Shown: piece after piece, positions 6,358 through 10,754 of the stretch
Layout: each line of letters opens with the position of its first letter
Numbering within the stretch: position 1 is the stretch's first letter
Source of the DNA: Flavobacteriaceae bacterium
GTDB taxonomy: Bacteria > Bacteroidota > Bacteroidia > Flavobacteriales > Flavobacteriaceae
Assembly: GCA_014763515.1 (NCBI GenBank)
Contig: JACXVH010000036.1
Location: 1-10,754, forward strand
Direction: 5' to 3'
Length of the DNA stretch: 10,754 nucleotides
The notes under the pieces: model-generated
Told to the model about the DNA's origin: nothing
Database searches by the model: none
Seen by the model: only the letters and a program-made list of their open reading frames with translations
Program-made: the position numbers and the translations under genes

Positions 6358-6931
6358 TTTTTTTGAAATAGGAGATAGAGTTGCGGTTTTAGATGATGTG
6401 ATTGAAGGTGTAGTGAAACAAATTAAAAATGATCAAATTACCATTGAAACTGATGATAATTTTACGATGACATTTTTTGTCAACGAATTGGTTAAAATAA
6501 ATAAAATGAATGATTTAGATTATATTTTCTCTTCAAAAAGTTTAACTGAAGTTTTAAGTGATAAAAATTCACCAAAAAAACACAAAACTGTAAAAATTAA
6601 ACCTTCTAAAAAGGAAGATTTTGTACTTGAAGTTGATTTGCATATTGAAAAATTAGTCCCTTCTACAAGAGGAATGTCTAATTATGATATGCTCAATATT
6701 CAAATGGATGAAGTAAAAAGGAAGGTTGATTTTTGTATCAAAAATAGGCTACCGCGATTGGTGTTAATTCATGGTGTTGGTGAGGGCGTTTTAAAGTCGG
6801 AAATTGAATTTTTATTGGGCAGGTATGAGAACCTGGTTTTTCAAGATGCAAGCTATCGGAAATATGGTTTAGGAGCGACTGAAGTTTATTTTAAACAGAA
6901 TGTTAGAGCAATAAAAAAAGAGGCGTTTTAG
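6347..6931 (+). CDS. Stand-alone Smr domain protein (MutS2 C-terminal-like) with N-terminal KOW-like segment
   Basis: A 194-residue soluble protein. Residues 5-50 (FEIGDRVAVLDDVIEGVV onward) look like a small beta-barrel of the KOW/SH3 type, as found ahead of the Smr domain in MutS2-like proteins. A basic linker (about 74-90, KKHKTVKIKPSKK) leads to a C-terminal Smr domain with its three signatures: EVDLHI (95-100), LIHGVGEGVL (140-149) and YGLGATEVYF (173-182). Smr domains in MutS2 and related proteins bind and cut nucleic acid and have been linked to suppression of recombination and to rescue of collided ribosomes. This protein has no MutS ATPase or clamp domains, so the mismatch-repair label often attached to it is misleading. 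It overlaps the preceding small membrane protein gene by 11 bases. Its stop codon lies in a terminator loop. Confidence 0.88.
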   Translation: MKNNFFEIGDRVAVLDDVIEGVVKQIKNDQITIETDDNFTMTFFVNELVKINKMNDLDYIFSSKSLTEVLSDKNSPKKHKTVKIKPSKKEDFVLEVDLHIEKLVPSTRGMSNYDMLNIQMDEVKRKVDFCIKNRLPRLVLIHGVGEGVLKSEIEFLLGRYENLVFQDASYRKYGLGATEVYFKQNVRAIKKEAF

Positions 6932-6944
6932 GCGCCTCTTTTTT
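6914..6944. terminator. Terminator overlapping the Smr gene stop codon, shared by convergent genes
   Basis: Six A then GAGGCG (6914-6925) pairs perfectly with CGCCTC then six T (6933-6944) around the loop TTTTAGG. The loop holds the Smr stop codon TAG (6929-6931), so the left arm encodes the last residues before Phe-stop. The palindrome ends 19 bases before the stop codon of the convergent lipoprotein gene and can act in both directions. Confidence 0.85.
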
Positions 6945-6963
6945 GTTTGCAATAATCGTATTT

Positions 6964-7890
6964 TTAATTGGGAACTAGATAAGTTCCAAAAGTGAATTGG
7001 TCGTGAAAATAACTTAAATCGTCTTTCTTGTAATTGCAATTTAAAAGTGTAATGGTATGTTCAAAATAAGTGGTTCCGTTAATATCGGTTAAAGCAGTTG
7101 TAATTTCAGCAGTACCTTCTTCTGCGATCCATTCTTCTAATAATTCTAATGGTGAAGGAAGTGTTGCAGCACATATGCTAGAATTACTTAAACCTCCACC
7201 AGTATATAATCGTGAAATAACTCTGTTGTCTGCATCTAATGTTACCGTTGTTGTTCCAGTAGCTGTAGGGAAATTAAAAGTGTTAAAGTCTAAAATTAAA
7301 GCTTGATTTGAATTATTTCTGTAAATAGTATTAGAATCGCAAGAATCAGTACTTATACTAAAGTTGTAACTCATTGTATTGGTTTCAGAAATATAGTTTC
7401 CAAATAAAAAGTCTGTATAAGTGTTTGTTTGGTCCCCATTTGAGAATTGACAGTTAATCAATCTAATTTGATGTGTATAGCTAATTTTGGTTGATTTTGT
7501 AGTGCTGTTAACTTCAGTTAAGACATTTGTAATGATTTGAATTTGTCCGCCTGGATTTGCCACGTATTCTTCCTTTACAGTAGGAGAAGCAGGTGGAATA
7601 GTTGAACAAATAGTAGATGAGGTTACATTGTCAGAATATAATCTATAAATTAAATTATCTGATGAGGTTAAGGTGTATACTATAGGGTTTCCGGGTTCGG
7701 TTGGAGTTTGCAAGAAATTAGATCCTGGAATGTCTAAAATCATTACTTCTTTTCCGTTTATAATATATAATAACGAATTACATTCTTGAACTGTTTCATT
7801 ATCAAAGTTGAATGTTTTTAATTGCATATCTCCATCGTCACATGAGTGTAATGAAATTGATAATAGTAATAAACCTAAGATTTTTTTCAT
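6964..7890 (-). CDS. Lipoprotein with two tandem copies of a cysteine-containing domain, function unknown
   Basis: A 308-residue protein with a lipoprotein signal peptide: MKKILGLLLLSISLHSC, lipidated Cys17. Acidic DDGD follows, resembling the acidic export signal of surface-exposed Bacteroidota lipoproteins. The rest is two copies of one domain. Copy 1 is about 36-168 and copy 2 about 183-306. Matching blocks are LYIINGKEVMILD / IYRNNSNQALILD, NLIYRLYSDNVTSSTIC / RVISRLYTGGGLSNSSIC, and LINCQF...FLFGNYI / LLNCNY...FTFGTYL. Three cysteines recur in each copy: Cys37, 95, 147 and Cys184, 240, 285. I do not recognise a named family; hypothetical lipoproteins of this look occur in flavobacteria. 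A TATTTTTG promoter element lies 20 bases upstream and the gene appears monocistronic. Confidence 0.85.
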   Translation of the reverse strand: MKKILGLLLLSISLHSCDDGDMQLKTFNFDNETVQECNSLLYIINGKEVMILDIPGSNFLQTPTEPGNPIVYTLTSSDNLIYRLYSDNVTSSTICSTIPPASPTVKEEYVANPGGQIQIITNVLTEVNSTTKSTKISYTHQIRLINCQFSNGDQTNTYTDFLFGNYISETNTMSYNFSISTDSCDSNTIYRNNSNQALILDFNTFNFPTATGTTTVTLDADNRVISRLYTGGGLSNSSICAATLPSPLELLEEWIAEEGTAEITTALTDINGTTYFEHTITLLNCNYKKDDLSYFHDQFTFGTYLVPN

Positions 7891-7910
7891 TGAAATAAAA
7901 TTTTAAAAAA

Positions 7911-7918
7911 CAAAAATA
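7911..7918 (-). promoter_or_regulatory. Predicted -7 promoter element (TATTTTTG) for the lipoprotein gene
   Basis: On the reverse strand this reads TATTTTTG, an exact match to TAnnTTTG, 20 bases before the lipoprotein ATG. No TTG -33 element is found at the normal spacing. Confidence 0.5.
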
Positions 7919-7962
7919 AGGTTAATATTCAATATTTATAAACAGAGGTATTTCTTTTTATT

Positions 7963-8007
7963 AAAATCATATATTTTAAAGTCTGTAAAACATATATTTA
8001 TGATTTT
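7963..8007. repeat. Imperfect inverted repeat upstream of the sugar transporter gene
   Basis: AAAATCAT (7963-7970) pairs with ATGATTTT (8000-8007). After a two-base bulge, ATAT (7971-7974) pairs with ATAT (7994-7997). It lies just before the candidate -33 box of the transporter promoter and could be an operator, but the AT-rich composition makes chance occurrence possible. Confidence 0.25.
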
Positions 8008-8034
8008 GTGAAAAAAAACTTTGATTTATTTTCG
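8006..8034 (+). promoter_or_regulatory. Candidate promoter for the sugar transporter gene
   Basis: TTG (8006-8008), an 18-base spacer, then TATTTTCG (8027-8034), one mismatch from TAnnTTTG. The spacing suits a Bacteroidota promoter. It would give a leader of roughly 80 bases before the ATG at 8124. A second near-match, TATATTTC at 8074-8081, lacks a -33 partner. Confidence 0.35.
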
Positions 8035-8123
8035 TTAAATTCATTAAAAATATCGACTTTTATGTGCTTGATTTATATTTCATGTAATTTCAAGTTAAAT
8101 CAACTAAAAACAAACAAACTTAT

Positions 8124-9566
8124 ATGAGTACAATAAACGTTCAAACCAAATGGTCTCAATTTATACCATTAGTTTCTGTATTTTTCTTTTGGGGATTCGT
8201 TGCAGCTAGTAACGATATTTTAATTCCCGTTTTTAAGAAAGCATTTGATTTATCCCAAAGGCAAAGTCAATTGGTTTCATTTGCTTTTTATGTAGCATAT
8301 ACTGTTGGAGCAATATTATACATGCTCATTTCAAAAATGATGAAAGTAGATATTGTTCAAAGATTGGGTTATAAAAATAGTTTGTCTCTAGGTTTGTTGA
8401 TTTCTGCTTTAGGAACGTTATTGTTTTATCCTGCCGCAAATTCAGGTTCATTTACTTTAATGTTATCGGGATTATTTATTGTAGGTTTAGGTTTTTCTTT
8501 ACAGCAAACAGTAGCAAATCCTTTAGCTATTGTGTTAGGACCTATTACAACAGGTTCTCAACGCTTAACTTTGGCTGGAGGTATTAATAACTTCGGAACG
8601 ACAATTGGACCGTTAATTGTGACACTTGCAATTTTTGGTACAAAACCAGCAGCCGACCATGTAATTGATATTGCAACGGTAAAAGTTCCTTATTTAATTT
8701 TAGGATTAGCGTTTGCTTTAGTTGCGATTTTATTAAAGTTTTCTAGTTTGCCAAATAAAATTGAAGAACAACAAGAAGAAGAAAATCATAGTAGTGTAAA
8801 GGATGCTCGTTCTTCTGCTTTAAAATATCCACAATTAGTTTTGGGAATGTTAGCTATTTTCTTATATGTGGGTGTAGAAGTATCTACGGCAAGTAATATG
8901 CCTGCTTATTTAGAGTCAGGTTTAGGAATGTCAATTAGTGATGTGGCTCCTTATGTTTCATTATATTGGGCAAGTTTAATGATTGGTCGTTGGACAGGTG
9001 CTGTAGAAGCATTAGGATTGTCAGAAGCTTCTCAAAAAATTATGAAGTTAATTATGCCATATATTGCTTTTGGTGTGTTTTTATTAGCAAGTTATTTGGC
9101 AGGAAAAGAATTACAACCATTTTATATTTATGCAGTAGTTATTTTATTGTTAATTGGTGCCGACTTTGCAAGTAAAGGGAATCCTGCAAATATGTTATTA
9201 ATATTTTCTGGTTTAGGAATTGTAGCATTAGCGACAGGAATGGCAACAAGTGGAATGGTAAGCGTCTATGCATTTACTAGTGTTGGCTTATTTTGTTCAA
9301 CATTATGGCCATGTATTTTTACATTAGCAATTAGTGGTTTAGGAAAACATACTACTCAAGGAAGTAATTTCTTAATTATGATGATTATGGGTGGTGGAAT
9401 TGTAAGTTGGATTCAAGGTTTTGTTGCCGATTTTACATCTCCTCACTTTAGTTATATAGTAGGAATTGTTTGTTTTGCTTATTTAGCTTTCTATGCTTAT
9501 GCTGTAAAAGATATTTTAACAAAACAAGGAATCAGTTTCGATAAAAAAGTTAGTGGAGGACACTAA
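8124..9566 (+). CDS. FHS family (FucP/GluP-like) sugar:proton symporter, MFS
   Basis: A 480-residue major facilitator protein importing a sugar with protons across the inner membrane. The first helix has FFFWGFVAASNDILIPVFKKAF (20-41) with Asp31, equivalent to the conserved Asp46 of E. coli FucP. GLGFSLQQTVANPLAIVLGP (121-140) and TGSQRLTLAGGINNFGTTIG (143-162) are FHS-family hallmarks. The charged loop KIEEQQEEE (212-220) separates the two halves. The C-terminal half ends with WPCIFTLAISGLGKHTTQGS (395-414), a Gly-rich helix and a last helix near 443-463. Gln128 occupies the place of FucP Glu135. A stretch at about 331-376 seems to add two hydrophobic segments compared with FucP (438 residues). 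The substrate cannot be assigned: fucose, glucose/galactose and N-acetylglucosamine carriers all exist in the family. It appears monocistronic, with a strong terminator after it. Confidence 0.88.
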   Translation: MSTINVQTKWSQFIPLVSVFFFWGFVAASNDILIPVFKKAFDLSQRQSQLVSFAFYVAYTVGAILYMLISKMMKVDIVQRLGYKNSLSLGLLISALGTLLFYPAANSGSFTLMLSGLFIVGLGFSLQQTVANPLAIVLGPITTGSQRLTLAGGINNFGTTIGPLIVTLAIFGTKPAADHVIDIATVKVPYLILGLAFALVAILLKFSSLPNKIEEQQEEENHSSVKDARSSALKYPQLVLGMLAIFLYVGVEVSTASNMPAYLESGLGMSISDVAPYVSLYWASLMIGRWTGAVEALGLSEASQKIMKLIMPYIAFGVFLLASYLAGKELQPFYIYAVVILLLIGADFASKGNPANMLLIFSGLGIVALATGMATSGMVSVYAFTSVGLFCSTLWPCIFTLAISGLGKHTTQGSNFLIMMIMGGGIVSWIQGFVADFTSPHFSYIVGIVCFAYLAFYAYAVKDILTKQGISFDKKVSGGH

Positions 9567-9584
9567 GAAATAATATAAAACTAT

Positions 9585-9617
9585 AAAAAGCCACTTTTAA
9601 ATGAAGTGGCTTTTTTT
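9585..9617 (+). terminator. Rho-independent-type terminator after the sugar transporter gene
   Basis: AAAAAGCCACTT (9585-9596) pairs perfectly with AAGTGGCTTTTT (9604-9615) around a TTAAATG loop and continues into T to 9617. It begins 18 bases after the transporter stop codon and precedes the promoter of the cysteine desulfurase gene. Confidence 0.9.
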
Positions 9618-9650
9618 ATGCTATGTTTCAACATGTCTTTAGGTGTTTCG

Positions 9651-9658
9651 TATCTTTG
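9651..9658 (+). promoter_or_regulatory. Predicted -7 promoter element (TATCTTTG) for the cysteine desulfurase gene
   Basis: TATCTTTG is an exact TAnnTTTG match, 14 bases before the ATG at 9673 and after the upstream terminator. It implies a very short leader. The expected -33 position reads ATGTTTC, not a clear TTG. Confidence 0.6.
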
Positions 9659-9672
9659 CAAAAAAAAAGTAA

Positions 9673-10754
9673 ATGGAAAAGGTATATCTTGATAATGCTT
9701 CAACAACAAGAATTCGCCCTGAAGTTATTACTCGAATGACAGAGGTAATGAGTCAGGAATTTGGAAACGCTTCTTCCACTCATAGTTTTGGACGCAGTGC
9801 AAAAGTAATTTTAGAAACGTCAAGAAAAACAATAGCCTCATTAATTGGTGCTAAATCAAGCGAAATTTTATTTACTTCATGTGGAACAGAATCTAATAAT
9901 TGGGTTTTACGTTCGGCAGTAAAAGATTTTGGTGTAAAGCGCATTATTACTAGTAAAATTGAACATCATGCGGTTTTATATACTGTTTTGGCTTTGCAAA
10001 GCGAATATGGTATTTCTGTAGAATTTGTTCCATTAGAGAACAATGGAGCAATAAATTACCATGAATTAGAGAATATTTTATCTGAAGAAACGCAAGGGAA
10101 AACCTTAGTGAGTTTAATGCATGTAAACAATGAAATAGGAACTATTCTCGATTTAGTAAAAGTGGGTAACTTGTGTCAAAATTATAATACTTTATTTCAT
10201 TCTGATACAGTACAATCTGTTGGAAAAATTGAATTAAACTTAGAATTACTTCCAGTAGATTTTATAACGGCTAGTGCACATAAATTTCATGGACCAAAAG
10301 GTGTTGGTTTTTTATATGTAAAGAAAAATCATGTGTTGCAGCCTTTGCTTTTTGGTGGCGAACAAGAAAAAGGTTGGCGTGCCGGTACAGAAGCTGTTCA
10401 TCAAATTGCAGGAATGGCAAAAGCCTTAGAAATTTCATATTTAAAATTAGAAGAAGAAAGAAATTACATTCAGAATTTAAAAAACTATTTGCGCGAACAA
10501 TTGTTAGAAGCTTTTCCAGAAGTTATTTTTAATGGCGAACAGTTTGATGGAAGTTTTAGTAATGAAACTTTTTATAATTTGATGAATGTAATGTTACCAT
10601 TTTCTACAGATAAAACATCAATGATTTTATTTGCTTTAGATATGAAAGGAATTGCAGTTTCTCGCGGAAGTGCTTGCCAAAGCGGAAGTGTTCGACCTTC
10701 TCATGTTTTAGCAGAAATTTTAAGTTTAGAAGATATACAGAAACCAAGTTTACG
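9673..10754 (+). CDS. Cysteine desulfurase (NifS/IscS-like class V aminotransferase), C-terminus cut by window edge
   Basis: A PLP enzyme that takes sulfur from L-cysteine to form alanine and an enzyme-bound persulfide for Fe-S cluster or thio-cofactor synthesis; cytoplasmic. The 360 codons visible run off the right edge. They start with VYLDNASTT (4-12), followed by FGNASSTHSFGR (30-41), CGTESNN (70-76), EHHAV with His99 stacking on PLP, NNEIG (152-156) and HSDTVQ with Asp178. SAHKFHGPKG (201-210) carries the Schiff-base Lys204 and GWRAGTE lies at 234-240. The catalytic loop is RGSACQSGS (331-339) with Cys335. The extended SAC-type loop is of the IscS/NifS group rather than the SufS group. 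Only a short tail should be missing compared with family lengths of about 380. The ATG at 9673 is supported by the promoter element 14 bases upstream and the canonical N-terminus. No neighbouring Fe-S assembly gene is visible, so the partner is unknown. Confidence 0.93.
   Translation, partial: MEKVYLDNASTTRIRPEVITRMTEVMSQEFGNASSTHSFGRSAKVILETSRKTIASLIGAKSSEILFTSCGTESNNWVLRSAVKDFGVKRIITSKIEHHAVLYTVLALQSEYGISVEFVPLENNGAINYHELENILSEETQGKTLVSLMHVNNEIGTILDLVKVGNLCQNYNTLFHSDTVQSVGKIELNLELLPVDFITASAHKFHGPKGVGFLYVKKNHVLQPLLFGGEQEKGWRAGTEAVHQIAGMAKALEISYLKLEEERNYIQNLKNYLREQLLEAFPEVIFNGEQFDGSFSNETFYNLMNVMLPFSTDKTSMILFALDMKGIAVSRGSACQSGSVRPSHVLAEILSLEDIQKPSL

Noticed and set aside
6347..6931. Annotation as DNA mismatch repair protein MutS
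   Set aside because: Only the Smr domain is shared. There is no Walker ATPase, clamp or connector domain, so a direct mismatch-repair role is not supported.
7070..7306. Plus-strand open frame of 78 codons inside the lipoprotein gene
   Set aside because: It is antisense to a well-supported lipoprotein with signal peptide and internal repeats. Its translation is low-complexity Val/Ser/Ala, as expected from a reverse-strand shadow.
1..10754. Search for CRISPR arrays, tRNA/rRNA genes, insertion sequences, toxin-antitoxin pairs and phage or defence genes
   Set aside because: No regularly spaced repeats, tRNA cloverleaf ends, transposase or integrase motifs, or defence-associated domains were seen. 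The inverted repeats found are explained as terminators.

Overview
The window looks like chromosomal DNA of a member of the Flavobacteriaceae (Bacteroidota), probably Flavobacterium or a close relative. The DNA is strongly AT-rich. Several genes are preceded by exact matches to the Bacteroidota -7 promoter element TAnnTTTG rather than sigma70-type boxes. Purine-rich ribosome binding sites are mostly absent. Protein families typical of this group are present: DUF4834, YfhO, the CCC-motif membrane protein, DUF2752 and an FHS-type sugar transporter. No rRNA, tRNA, CRISPR array, insertion sequence, integrase or phage gene was seen. This reads as an ordinary, vertically inherited region, not a mobile island or defence locus.

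Layout. (1) 1-195 (-): start of a secreted protein resembling the Phenol_MetA_deg outer-membrane family, cut by the left edge. It diverges from (2) 305-574 (+), a small DUF4834 membrane protein ending at a strong hairpin terminator. (3) 658-4505 (+): a large YfhO-type polytopic membrane protein followed after 50 bp by a GT-B glycosyltransferase that must start at TTG; probably one operon for a surface glycan or lipid-linked sugar. (4) 4570-5271 (-): secreted protein with YD-like repeats and a Tyr/Asn-rich tail, sharing a bidirectional terminator with the glycosyltransferase. (5) 5455-6086 (-): a DUF2752 protein and a CCC-motif membrane protein in a two-gene operon ending at a perfect palindromic terminator. 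(6) 6181-6931 (+): a tiny two-helix membrane protein overlapping a stand-alone Smr-domain protein, whose stop codon sits in the loop of its own terminator. (7) 6964-7890 (-): a lipoprotein made of two tandem copies of one cysteine-containing domain. (8) 8124-9566 (+): an FHS-family sugar/proton symporter, then a strong terminator. (9) 9673-10754 (+): a cysteine desulfurase with all active-site residues, cut by the right edge just before its end.

How the genes work together. Three gene pairs look functionally or translationally linked: YfhO with the glycosyltransferase, DUF2752 with the CCC protein, and the small membrane protein with Smr. The rest are independent units. All intergenic gaps are under 300 bp and are accounted for by promoters and terminators. 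The most notable observations are the duplicated lipoprotein, the TTG/promoter overlap that corrects a start at 6181, the terminator fused to the Smr stop codon, and the unusual features of the sugar transporter. I did not find a convincing new multi-gene system.
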